NCBI GenBank assembly: GCA_015680685.1
Contig: MNCI01028319.1
Span: forward strand, 7,547 to 71,546
From: Gnetum montanum
Lineage: Eukaryota; Streptophyta; Gnetopsida; Gnetales; Gnetaceae
Length of the DNA: 64,000 nucleotides
Reading direction: 5' to 3'
Position 1 is the first letter of the stretch, and each line of letters starts with the position of its first letter. The position numbers and the translations under genes are program-made. This document shows positions 22,670 to 33,360 of this stretch, one piece after another. The notes under the pieces are model-generated. The model saw only the letters and a program-made list of their open reading frames with translations, was not told where the DNA came from and searched no databases.

Positions 22670-24088
22670 ATGCCTCTCCTACAAGATTACGATAATGCCA
22701 TACCTAGTGAGGAAGTTCATTGGATAACCAACAACCTATATGACAATGAAGATTGGAGTACGCAACTTGAAGTTGGGGTTTCTTATAAACATAAATGAAA
22801 GCAACATCATTCCAATGCATGAAAGCATAACTTATGTGATGACAATGAACCCCTACTAGCCACTACAAGCCTAACACAAATACAAGAGGCTATTCAAATC
22901 TCCTGTAGGCATCGTAAAGAGAGTTGTCTACCTAGGCTCGATTTAAACAACTTTCCCAATTTTTTAGGAGGATCTAACTTAGATCTGCATCAACATTTAC
23001 AAGCCTTCTACAATGCCTGCTCATGGAAAAACATTGATAACAATTGGCAAAAAATCAAGCTCTTCCCTATGACACTTGTTGGCCAAGCAAAAGTATGGTA
23101 TAGATCGTTAAAACCAAATTCAATACGATGTTGGTCAACAATGGTAGAACTCTTTCACGAAAGATATCAAACCTATGCAACAGTGTCAGCCTTTAGGAAA
23201 AAAATCCAAGAGTGGAAACAAGCACAACATGAACCCTTGGACATGGCCTTAGAAAGATATTATGCACTGTTAAACAACTGTCTAGGCCATGAGTTCTCCG
23301 AGGAAAGGCTAATGTACTATATCATTGATGGGCTTCATGATGCAACAAGAGAAACCCTAGGGACGTATGACCAAGGTCGACTATATGAGCTAGAAACCCA
23401 TCAAGTCCAAGAGCTTATTAAGTAGGTAGCAAAAGAAGAAGGAGAAATGGCTAGATGGGAGAGTGTTGAAAAACATCAGCAGGACCAAAATCTCAACTTA
23501 ACAAAGGTCCATGATCATAAAAAGGAGAAATCAACCAATCTCAAGGTGAAAGAACCATCTTTGCCGATACAAAAATCACTAGAAGAAGTCGAGCCAAAGA
23601 TCACTAAGATGTTGGAATGGACATATAAGAAGAGTGGAGAATTTATTGATATCATTGGAGATAGAGTTTTTACAACCTGAGAAGTAGGACAAAGTATCAC
23701 TAGACATTCAAAAAGAAGGGATGAGGAAAATAAGAGCTCAATTACCAATCATACATATGAATGCAGCATTTGCTTGTACGATCACCCCAAGGGCCAATGC
23801 CCAACCTTGTTACATTTATATGAGCATTGGGGAAACACGTTACACCTAGACTTCATACAAAGATACTATGTTCGATCATAGTGGCAACAATCCCAGTTCA
23901 TGGGGGAAGTCACCCCTAAACTAGAGACACCCTTCGTATCATCTGAACCCAAATGCTTATCTAGTTCAACATCCTATTTCCCCAACTGGGTCAACATACT
24001 CTATCTCACCACATTATCATTCTCCTCAATACTACTAGCCCATGTCCACAACACAACCACCACCTTGTGCACCTTACCCTTCTCCTAA
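22670..24088 (+). pseudogene. Athila-like gag, nearly open (few stops in one frame)
   Basis: From ATG 22670 (MPLLQDYDNAIPSEEVHW) a single frame continues to past 23800. The few interruptions are TGA near 22796 and 22829 (arginine-like positions), TAG at 23423 and TGA at 23678. Capsid block: LDLNNFPNFLGGSNLDLHQHL, NNWQKIKLFPMTLVGQAKVW, YRSLKPNSIRCWSTM, ELFHERYQTYATVSAFR, then LETHQVQELIK. The nucleocapsid knuckle is at 23762-23800, CSICLYDHPKGQC, i.e. CX2CX3HX4C as in Athila rather than the canonical CX2CX4HX4C. This is the best-preserved coding region in the window. The tail ends in a P/S/T-rich stretch at ~24088. Confidence 0.88.
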
Positions 24089-25338
24089 TTTTCAACATTC
24101 TCATCCTTTCCCTCCTTATACATTGCCACCAACTGTTCCTAAGGTTCCTGCACCACAGTAACAACCTCCAAACATTACTTGTGCTACTATTGCTAATAGC
24201 AGTGGGAGACCTCAGCAACATTGAAGGCATCCTTTCTTTAGAAATAATCCTAGGAAGGGACAACATAATTCCAAGGCCACTACATCCTCCAACTTAGCAC
24301 AAGTCCAACACTGTGGTGCATCCTTCTCTTCGAACCCAATACCTCATGTTACTTCATCAAGGCCACCAATTAACACTCCAAAAACCATACAGCCCAATGA
24401 ACACAGGCATGGAGAGCAACAACCCGATCCCTGCATACCATCATATAATCACAAATATCATAGTGGGTCAACTCTTTCCCCAAGAACCACATCTTATAAA
24501 TTGCCCCACTACACTTACTACAATCAAGTGTGTGAACCCCAATGGGGTAAGTATGACCACGTTCCAATATTTCCAACATGCAAGGATCCTCATCTTTCAA
24601 CTATTAATCTTCGCCAAGCTCAAAAATTTAGTTATGGGGGATATCCCCCATTCTAATAACAAGCAAGATTAATAACTATTTTTCATTTTCTTTAATTTTA
24701 CAATTTTTGTTTTCCAGCTTTTCATCTTTTACTTCTTGTTTTACCTTTTTGTCTTTTTATCTTTTTATAAGTAATCTCATCTATGAATAAGACACTCATG
24801 TGGTTCGTTGGTTGAGGTGTGTTCTATGTTATCGAGTCTTGAGCAATAAATTATGTGGACAGTGAGCCCATTACACCCACTCATCCATTCTACAAATAAG
24901 AGGTTTTGTTCGAGGGTACAGTGATATTCTTAACATTTTTAAAACCTTAAAACAAATTTTGTGATCATTGTACCCAAAATGAAGAAGGATGGATCAAGAG
25001 GGAATGATTAGGGTGTGACATCAAGGGGACTTGCGGATTCTCTTGGGTAACGTCTGTGGGAGTTATCATGCAACGTCGTTGTACTAAGATCCTTGTAGAT
25101 CTAACAAAAAATGGAAGTAAGAGTAATCAAAATGGCACTAAAAAATCCAATGCTGTCCTAGGGGGTCCCACTGGAAAGACATGCACCCATGCCTGAAGGT
25201 TGGTGGCTTCTCTGGATTTAGCGATAAAAAAAAGAAGAAGAAAAAGAGGAAATGAAAAGAAAAGTGCCACAAAACAAAAATCACTTCTCCCTTGAATAAA
25301 ATGCCAAGTGATCATACACCTTGTTGTTATGGTACTCT
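24089..25338 (+). other. Element E: gag tail, internal purine tract, start of the 3' tract
   Basis: 24089-24630 is proline/histidine/serine-biased, like the gag tails of elements C, G and J, without protease motifs. TTATGGGGGATAT at 24632-24644 matches the internal purine tract of C and G. A T-rich stretch follows, then ACACCCACTCATCCATTC (24876) and a block at 25165-25200 shared with C and G. The N gap starts at 25339. Confidence 0.6.
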
Positions 25339-25486
25339 NNNNNNNNNNNNNNNNNNNNNNNNNNNNNNNNNNNNNNNNNNNNNNNNNNNNNNNNNNNNNN
25401 NNNNNNNNNNNNNNNNNNNNNNNNNNNNNNNNNNNNNNNNNNNNNNNNNNNNNNNNNNNNNNNNNNNNNNNNNNNNNNNNNNNNNN
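25339..25486. other. Assembly gap (148 N)
   Basis: Run of N inside the 3' tract of element E. Flanks match continuous sequence in elements C and G (ACTTTGGGGAGGA after the gap), so the missing DNA is probably the middle of the same tract. Confidence 0.98.
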
Positions 25487-25819
25487 CTTTGGGGAGGACC
25501 CACTTGTGTAATCTTTTGTAATTTTCACTCATGATGTAATTCACACACACCATTTATTACCCTTAGCATATTGCCAACAATTTTCCTTCCCTTATTACTA
25601 TCCCTCTAATTCAACGTTCTGATAAACCATCACATAACCTTTTTCTTCCATCCAAGGTCCTTAATTGATAAAATCCACATCATCGTAATTATTTGTCCTT
25701 TCAAATTAATTAAATTACCCTAGAAACATTTAAAATATGCCACATGTCCTTGCTTTCACATCCTAATTTCTAAAAAAACCCTAAAAATTCAGTATTTTCC
25801 CTTCGGCCTAAACATCGCA

Positions 25820-25893
25820 TATGCAATGTATCGTACACGATATCATGTCCCTATAACTTATATATAGGCAACCCTCCCCCCCCCCCCCCCCCC
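25820..25893 (+). promoter_or_regulatory. Putative internal promoter of the extra ORF (palindromes, TATA, C18 tract)
   Basis: A cluster ATCGCATATGCAATG...CACGATATCATG is followed within 20 bp by CTTATATATAGGC, a strong TATA-like box, and an 18-base C run at 25876-25893. The order (GATATC palindromes, then CCTAT...TATA) resembles the U3 core of the Athila-like LTRs in this window, for example 29349-29403. It lies ~490 bp upstream of the ATG at 26360. That it drives the extra ORF is inference. Confidence 0.4.
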
Positions 25894-26359
25894 AGCAACA
25901 CTTAGCATTATTTTTCACAACTCATGTGGGGAAGTTTTTTGAATTTTTCTCTATGACTTGCGAGTGTGACACCCTTGCTTTTCTACCTATATCTCGCTCG
26001 CTAGTACTTCGATTTTTATTTTGTCTGAACCTACTTGAACCTAGAGTGTTTAGCTTAGTCGTGCGGGAGGGACACACAGTAAATAGCACATAACTTTTTT
26101 GAAATTTGTCATCGCCCAAAGGACATTATCAAGGGTAATTAGTTGTAGAATCAAGGATAATTGTGCCAAAAATAATTTTATCCCTAGGTATACCGGGAAA
26201 CTAAAATTGAAAAACCACCTAAGTAACAGGACTCACTATTACAATCATTTGAGAAACATCACATGGCAATAAAATAAATTAATTTAGTTAAGGCAAGCAG
26301 TAAGGTATAACTTAACTTCAGAAACAACCTTACTAATGCCTAACCCCGTGTGATTGTAG

Positions 26360-28909
26360 ATGGCCCCGAGACGAGAACAACGGAAAGGTCCTGCTCAAGG
26401 TGTAAGTAAATGACCTAGGAAAGGAGAAGAACAAGTCCCTATGAAAAAACATGCAGATTAGGAGGAATAATCATTCAGCATTCACCAAGAAGACCCTGCT
26501 ACTGAATAGTCTTGGTAGGCGAAAGGAGGAGCTGCTGCAGCACCTGAACAGGGACAACATCTCACATTGCCCTAGGATTGTGTTTAGGCTATCCAAGAAA
26601 GATCCACATTCGCTGCAGTGATTATGGAATTAAACTTTGAATACTCTGCAAAATTTTCTCCTAAGGCTATTAGGGATCACCTCAAGGGGTCTCCCTTATG
26701 GCCTATCCTCTCTAAAAGCGTGCTTGGTACCTAGGAGAGACGTACCAATTCTGGCACAACAGATAACAGGGTACCACCGTTAATATTTGTGGTGTGATAG
26801 TCGATTTCTCCACACAGGCCATTTTGGAAGTATTAAACCTTTTGAATACAAGGCCCAAGGTTGCTCAGTTGTCTACCCGTTCAAACCCCAATGTGTAACG
26901 AGTTTGGTTGGAAAGGGCATATGGCAAGGATAAGACATTTGGAGAATTGACAATGGAAGAGTGGATCGATTTCAAAATTGGAACGTATCACCTCTTCCCC
27001 ATGAAGGGTTTAAAAGGAATCTCAACATATGCAGCTAGAGGATGTGCAGTACTAATGGGAAAGGTTAACGCTAAGCTACCTCATCTATACCTTATGGAGA
27101 TCCTGAGGTGGTTCGAGGAATGGAAGATAGGGAAGCTTGCCTTACCCTTCCTTGTCTTATCAAGAAGTTGTGCCAACATGCTAGTATCAGAGGATATACT
27201 AATGAAGTCCTCTGAAAAGCCAAAAATGCTTCATATGCTAAACTATTAAAGCCACCAATCGCAAGGAAAATCACTGGTGAGGCGTTGGAACCAAAACAAG
27301 AAGAAGAATAGATGGCTGGACCAACTGCAACTCAACTTGTAGGACCCAGACAAATTCCAAGTATATGATCCAACCAATGACAGAAAGCAGGGCCTAGCAT
27401 GGACTAGGATCAATCGCTACCACCATAAGATTACAGACCATCGATTAGCCATCTCAAGCTCATCCCTGAGATGATCAGTTGGGGAAGTCGTGATGATGCA
27501 AATCTCTTCCATGTCATTGATGATGCCGTACAGCCCACAATTTCTTTGGATCATACAAGGGATGAAGTTTCTATTCATACAGGAAGAGAGGAAAGTACTT
27601 GGTCACAACAGATCTTAGGAAATGCAGCATCTTTCTAAGTGCAATTAGAAACTAGTGAAGGGGACACTATGATGGTCATGCAACACCAAGATGTCACGGG
27701 AGCTGTAGAAGACGTCACAGACCACATTAAAGAATCATTCAATGTACTTGTTATACCATCGGCAGATCTCATGGGAGCAAGGGATGCGCAAACATTGGCT
27801 GAAACCTCAATGACTCCTGCAAAACATGAGGATGTGCTTGATCGATTGCTACAAACAGGACAAATAATGACATCTCGGTTTGACGTCCCTCAAGATGTTA
27901 CAGCAATTCAATCAGATCTCATTTCCACTAAGGGGAAGCTGGTCTTAACAAAAGTGAGGGCTAAGCATGCTAAAACATAGGTGTAGAAATTACAAGAGCA
28001 GCTCGTTGCCCTACAAGCAGCACAGCGGGACCCCTTGCAATTTGTTCTTGCAGACCAACTAGACAATTTCAAAACTGAGCAACTAACTAAGATACTAACA
28101 GAGAATAAGAAGGTGGTAGAAGGAAAAGAGAGGGCCATTTGGGATGCCTCTACAGCATACGTGCAAACTCATGCACATATCAAGGCACTCAAGGCCTTAC
28201 AGGAAGAAAACAAGCAGCTTGTTGCCGAAAACCTTCAATTGATCATTGTGGAGAAGCAAAAGAATGTTCTCAAAGAAAATTTTCATCAGTTATGAGAACA
28301 ATTCATCTAAGTCAACCAATACATGAGTCATTTAACTAGGGAGAATCAAACCCTCTCAATGGAGGTACGCGCAATCCATCAAAAGACAGCTATTGAAATA
28401 AGCGTGTGGAAAAATGAGGCTAAACAACATGAAAAGCTAAAGGATCACTTCCATGACCAAGTGGGGATGTACAAATAGATCCTTGAGAAGGAGATCCATA
28501 TGGTCAAGGCCCACATCAATGCTATTAGTGCTCAACACACTGACTGGCGAGCCATATTGGACACATATGCATTTGTCCACCAAGTAGAAGTTAAGAACCT
28601 AGACCTACAGATCCAAGATCTTACAAAATACATGGAGTTGGCAAACCTGCAGTATGCCAACCTTGCCATGTTAACAGTAGGGTGCCTGAGAATAGAGCTC
28701 GAGCAATAGGTAGCTACCACCTATGTCAAATATGAAACAGAATTTGTAGAATGCAAGAAGATATTACAAAAATTGGAGATTGCAAATTCTAAACTTGAAG
28801 TGGTGAAGGCAAGCTACCAAGGCCAAAAATATTTCACAGCAGATTTGGCTCGATGGCTTGCAGATTTTCAAGAGTATAGAGACAAAGCCAGAGCCTACAA
28901 GGAGGAATG
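26360..28909 (+). pseudogene. Extra 3' ORF: plant-transposon-like domain plus long coiled coil, decayed
   Basis: ATG 26360 opens MAPRREQRKGPAQG in a basic N-terminus, then ELNFEYSAKFSPKAI (frame 2). After a frameshift, VNICGVIVDFSTQAILEVL and LERAYGKDKTFGELTMEEW (to 27249) follow, with KLALPFLVLSRSCANML. This layout recalls the N-terminal domain of plant 'putative plant transposon protein' families (GVxVxFS...I, later LPFPxLIxxLC). From ~27250 to 28909 a third frame encodes about 550 residues rich in E, K, Q, L and A with heptad spacing (LKALQEENKQLVAENLQL, VEVKNLDLQIQDLTKYMEL): a long coiled coil with about ten, mostly TAG, stops. It lies where Athila elements may carry an env-like ORF, but no signal peptide or membrane segment is visible. 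Function unknown. Confidence 0.6.
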
Positions 28910-29315
28910 ATAGGTATTTGTGACTTGGTATGTCAAGGCAAATCAAATGTTTCTGCAATTACCCTGCCCATGGGAGGTACCGACTCCATCAAACATCGAA
29001 ACATTAGCATGGACAACACAGGATCCCTGAACCGAAGAGGAGAAACTCCAAGCCATCCTTCAACACCATCAAGTCCCAAGACCTGGAGTACAAAATAAGG
29101 GGAAAGCACCTATGGAGGAGCCACCATCACTAGGAATTACATGAGTTCTACCAATTTTGTAGTTGTAGCACATTCCTTGTGTTGTGTATCTATTTTGTAT
29201 TGATTCCACACTGCAGCATAAATCCATTTTCACCATCCAATAATCCCGTACCTATCCATTGTGTAATCAATGGAGCTTGTTCTCACTATAACTCAAGGAC
29301 AAGTTTTCACTCAAT
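28910..29315 (+). other. Element E 3' untranslated tract before the PPT
   Basis: Includes a short open piece (28907-29098) with P/S-rich content that may be the end of the extra ORF after another frameshift. It ends with AACTCAAGGACAAGTTTTCA (29290-29309), the same pre-PPT sequence as in element C. Confidence 0.6.
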
Positions 29316-29325
29316 CATGGGGGTA
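29316..29325 (+). promoter_or_regulatory. Polypurine tract of element E
   Basis: CATGGGGGTA directly before the 3' LTR start TGATGAGTCA. Confidence 0.85.
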
Positions 29326-30120
29326 TGATGAGTCACAATCTTATTTACTGCGATATCGCATACACGATATCATAGCCTATCTCCTCATCTATAAATAAGA
29401 GGTAGATAGTTCCAATAAGCAGATTTTTGTCAGTTTTAGTTTAAGTGTTAAATTTTTAGTTCTTATTTTTCTCTCAACACTTTTCCTCCCAGTGTATGCC
29501 TGCAGTGTGGTGATTGTAATTGTATGGAACCTTTATTCGAGTGTGACGTACTTGGACAAGCACATGACCAGAAATAAAGATCGAGATTACTTCATCATTG
29601 CAGCATTCACTTAGCTTAATCATTTAACTAATTGTTATTTACTGCTTTCTTAGTTAATCTCTTCTCATCCTAAACTCCTGTTAAATGTGGAATGAGTACG
29701 ACTTGATTACAAGCATTTAAGTGTGACTACTTGGTAACCTAGTAGTGTACTTGATCTACGCTTGGTAATCCTAGTGGTAGTCGTGCATGAGGTCCAAGAT
29801 GTATACGGATGATCAAGGAACAAATGCTTATCGCACTTAGGCTATCTTAGATTCTCTCTCACCCTTCTCTCCTAGCTTAGTTAATATTATCTTCCATTGC
29901 CTTCAAGAGTAGCATTAGCATAGGAACACATCATACACCTCACTCTGGACTAAACCATACATGACAAAGTTAGCACTAGTCCAGGTGGGGAGATAACAAA
30001 TTGCGACCTAAGGATAACTATATAGATACCACAACTAGTCCATCTGCGGACTTCAACCAGATCATGTGTGAAACGCTCATATTCATATGGTTGAGTGTAG
30101 GGGTACCTCACCACTCATCA
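29326..30120 (+). repeat. 3' LTR of element E (795 bp)
   Basis: Begins TGATGAGTCACAATC and ends ACCTCACCACTCATCA. The U3 has GCGATATCGC and ACGATATCAT palindromes followed by TCTATAAATAAGAGG at ~29389-29403. Its last ~430 bp match the truncated 5' LTR closely. Immediately after it the chromovirus integrase resumes on the minus strand. Confidence 0.9.
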
Positions 30121-30640
30121 ACAAGCTTGAAGCATGTCCTCTAGAATCTAGTTCATCCTCTCTATTTGTAGGTGATATGGTAAGTTTAGATTTAGTATTG
30201 AGCCCAGACTCTTCTAAAAAGATTGCTAAAATCTAGAAGTGAACTTTGGATATCTATATGACATAATATTATTTGAAACTCCATGCAATCTAATAATATC
30301 TAACAAGAATAACTAAGCAATCTCCTCTATGCTAGTTATTGCTTTCATGATCATGCTAGTTATTACTGTCATGATCAAAAAGTGAAAAGATTTAGTTAAA
30401 AGATCTATGATCATAAGAATAAAATCCTTTTCACTTTTGGTAGGAAGCAAACTAGTAATGAAATCCATGTCAATAATTTTTCATTTTTACATTGGAATGG
30501 TGTGTGAATGAAGATAACCACCAAGCCTCTAATTCTCTACATTCACTTTCTAACACACTAAACACTTAGTTACATACTCATCAACATTTTTATTCATACT
30601 AGACCACCAATACTATCTCTCGATATTATGATATATCTTA
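30121..30640 (-). pseudogene. Chromovirus integrase, zinc-binding and catalytic core part
   Basis: Minus-strand words in order: YCWSSMNKNVDEYVTKCLVC (zinc-binding end), KIIDMDFITSLLPT and MIIDLLTKSFHF (first catalytic Asp), IIRLHGVSNNIMS, YPKFTSRF, SLGSILNLNLPYHLQ, IERMN, then ILEDMLQAC at the junction. In active relatives the second motif is SDRDPRFTS; here the expected Asp positions are Y, so the catalytic triad is broken. The TAG in ERMN-TAG-ILEDML stands where the family has a glutamine. Element E begins at the next base. Confidence 0.82.
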
Positions 30641-31760
30641 TTTCTCCCTAGGTGCATTTAATACTTCCTTAAATGAGATTCATCAAGTAGCTTTTGTTTG
30701 ATTGCCATCAATGCATAAATCTTATTCTTACACCTCAAAATGCCAAAACTATCAACGAAAATTACTAAGTTTGTAGGAGAAAGATTTACAATATTTTATT
30801 AAAATCAAGAATATGAAAGCTAATGTGAAGCTATCTCATCCTTGATACTAGGTAGAATAGAGTGACTATAGAGTTTCTTGGCTATCCTACTTAGTGCATA
30901 TCCTACCGTATTCCCTTTGCCAAGATGATACTACACTGTGGAATAAAAAAATTTCAAGAACTCTATTCATTAGCCTTGTCTCATGTACAACTATGGCTAA
31001 TTCATAATATACTGTAAACTCTTATGATTTTTTCAAAATATGATCTTCTCACCATATAGGTAATGTATCCAAATCTTAAGAGTAAAGATAATGACACCAA
31101 GTTCTAGATCATGATTTGGATATATGTTCTTATGAGGGTTTAGCTATCTAGAAGCATAAGTCACTACCTTTCCATCTTGCATAAGAATATCACCTAAGTA
31201 TTCTCCTAAAGCATATATGTATACATTTTAAGACTTACTTGAAACTAGTAAGATCAATATATACATTGAGATCAATCTTTATTTCATCTCTTCAAAAGCC
31301 TTTTGACAAGAATATGACTAAGAGCAAATGCAATCTTTCTTAAGTTGCTTATGTAGAGGTATTCCAATCTTAAATAAATCCTCTAAAAATCTTCTATAAT
31401 ATCTTTCTAAATCCAAAAAACTCCTAAATTCGTTCACCATAGTTTAAATAGGCTAATCCTTATTCACTTCTATCTTAGAAGGTTTCACTGCTATACTTGC
31501 TCTAAAAATCATGTGACTAAGAAATTGTGTCCCCATCTTTCAAAATACTAATTCTTGAATGTAGATACTAATTCATGATTGTCATTTGATTTAGTTGCTT
31601 GTAATTAATGTATAATCTTAAGCTGTCATCTTGCTTATTTACAAAGAGCATTGATGCACCCCAAGGTGAAACACTTAGTAAAATCATGTCTTTATCTAAT
31701 AGCTTCTAAATTTTCACCTTTAATTCTATCAACTCCACTAGAGACATCTTATGAGGTGCC
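30641..31760 (-). pseudogene. Chromovirus RT and RNase H remnant, palm deleted
   Basis: RT N-terminal motif [21 protein letters not shown], then [20 protein letters not shown], lies at ~31700-31570. Instead of the palm with Y-x-D-D, the sequence passes in a few residues to HDFRASIAVKPSKIEVNKD (the family's GHVIS-GIAVDPSKIE), so the catalytic palm (roughly 90-100 residues) is deleted. RT connection FRSFLDLERYYRRFL and a degraded RNase H segment (YYELAIVVHETR) follow. Numerous stops. A deletion of the palm makes this copy incapable of encoding an active RT. Confidence 0.78.
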
Positions 31761-32340
31761 TTATAGATTGGTTGAGTTCTAGGTTTAAGTGTAATCTCAA
31801 ACTCAATCTCTATATGATGGGGCACTATAGGATGTTCTTTCTTAAACACATCCAAGAACTCTTAAATCACTAAAATCTATTCTATCTTCTACTTAGGGTC
31901 GTCATGCAATGAAATCATATAACAATTATGTCCCTACGTAAGTAATTGCTAAAATGTCTTACCAGTTATTAGGTAAATCTTGATTAGTTTCTTATTTGAT
32001 TAGATTGTGATCTCTTTCCTATTTATGGAAATCTGTAAGATAGTTTTATTCTTACAATCCAATCATTAATCATAATTAGCCAACTAGTCCATCCTAAGAA
32101 TCACATCATACTCATTGAGTCCCATGAACATTAAATCTCCATACCATCTATTACCTTATATCATCACCTTTATTTATGACAACATCTTTGAAACTACCAC
32201 AAAATGAGAATGGATTGTCTAAACTAGAAGGGAAGAACACATGGGTAATGACTCAAGTTGTAAATGAGTTACAATTCTAGGGTCCATAAAGAAATGACTA
32301 GCATTAAGGTTAAACAAAATCAAGAAAGAGAAACCTTTAA
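31761..32340 (-). pseudogene. Chromovirus protease and linker remnant
   Basis: A minus-strand frame carries NLNASHFFMDPRIV, which sits where chromoviruses have the D-S-G-A-S-H-x-F-I protease active site, and then MFMGLNEYDVILRMDWLANYD, matching the family's 'DFDVILGMDWL' strand. The catalytic aspartate region is degraded. The linker to RT is AT-rich with stops. Confidence 0.65.
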
Positions 32341-32870
32341 TGTTACTTTTGGCATCCATAACAAAGTTGGGTTGTTTCTCCAAGGATCAATCTATCAAAG
32401 CATAAACTCTATCCTTGTAGCTTGAATCATTATTCTAAAATTTCTTTCTTTGTGCATTTCTTGCTCCACTAGTTTAGTGTTTAACTATCTTGTTGGGGGT
32501 ACTCCTAGCTTTTATGTCTTGGTTTTCCACATGTAAGATAATTCAAACATTTATTTATGAGATGTCCAACCTTGTTACAAGTAAAGCATGTATGAGGGAC
32601 ACTAGAAGTTCTACAAGTACTGCTACCTCTTGAAGTTGTAACCTACTTAGAATTTCTAACTTTGATCATGAGATGAGGTCTCTTATTTAGTTGATCTAGT
32701 TTCCTATTCTTATCTAACCCTATGCTTCTCTCTATCACCAATACCTTAGTATGAACTACCTCATACTCCATTAAACCAAGAGGGACCAAACCTACATAGA
32801 TAAACTCAATGTGTCTATCAAAAAAGTTTATGCACAAGGGTTGTTGCCTATAAGGGACTAGTGACATTGT
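32341..32870 (-). pseudogene. Chromovirus gag, 3' part with zinc knuckle
   Basis: The open piece 32867-32643 includes VGLVPLGLMEYEVVHTKVLV, matching the capsid helix region (L-x-x-G-x-x-x-x-x-E-Y). After one stop, a canonical CX2CX4HX4C knuckle is at 32588-32547, CFTCNKVGHLINKC, followed by a second degraded one (CGKPRHKS). The N-terminal half of gag is missing: only about 180 bp separates this from the apparent leader. Confidence 0.72.
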
Positions 32871-33360
32871 AATTTTATATTTAATTTTATTTGTAAATTT
32901 TGTGATCCTTTGTGCTAATTTTATAAATTCTTACTACTTTTCCTATAGATTTTCTTAGTATCTTTTCAATTTTATTAGGTTATGATTATTTTCTCACTAA
33001 TACCTTTCTAACCTAAGCCTAGGTTAGTGGGGTATTATATGCTTCTTTTGATATAATATTGACATTTAAAACTTAGATAATATTAATTCACTTTCAAATA
33101 AAAAACTCATTAATATTTCTTACATTGAGGCATTTATAATAAAATAACTTTTTCTTTTTAAAAAATGCATAACATTATAATATTCCTTAAATCATATCAT
33201 GAAATATTTGACCTTTTTATAGTCCTAAAGGTAAAAAAAGAATTTGGAATTATAGTAGTTCTTAGAAAATCTCTTGTGTTTATGATACATGTTATGTTAG
33301 TGAATGTGATAGAACTTTTTGTATAAGATTAATAGAGCACTTGAAAGACATATAGTATAA
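32871..33360 (-). other. Chromovirus leader / LTR-junction region, unresolved
   Basis: Holds a near-perfect palindrome CTAACCTAAGCCTAGGTTAG at ~33009-33028. A weak candidate primer site reads ATTATATCAAAAGAAGC on the minus strand near 33043-33059. The exact inner end of the 5' LTR could not be fixed, because similarity to the 3' LTR begins only at ~33361. Confidence 0.4.

Larger units (their letters stand above)
22101..30120 (+). mobile_element. Athila-like non-autonomous element: gag, no pol, extra coiled-coil ORF
   Basis: It has a 3' LTR (29326-30120), PPT, a PBS and a 5' LTR lacking its first ~430 bp. Between gag (22670-~24090) and the internal purine tract (24632) there is only a short proline/serine-rich tail: no protease, RT, RNase H or integrase. 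The 3' tract is long (24650-29325) and contains an additional frame at 26360-28909. The copy must have relied on enzymes of a related autonomous element. It sits in the chromovirus integrase; on insertion or later, the left LTR end and ~75 bp of target were lost, so no target duplication can be seen. A 148-N gap lies at 25339-25486. Confidence 0.82.

Noticed and set aside
25127-25553. Several long open frames across the N gap
   Set aside because: They are open only because N codons are read as X. The left piece does contain the antisense LQAWV block, reported separately.
26360-28909. TAG recoding (suppressed stops) as an explanation for a long frame with many TAGs
   Set aside because: TAG also appears at conserved Q/W positions in unrelated elements and alongside frameshifts; deamination decay is simpler.
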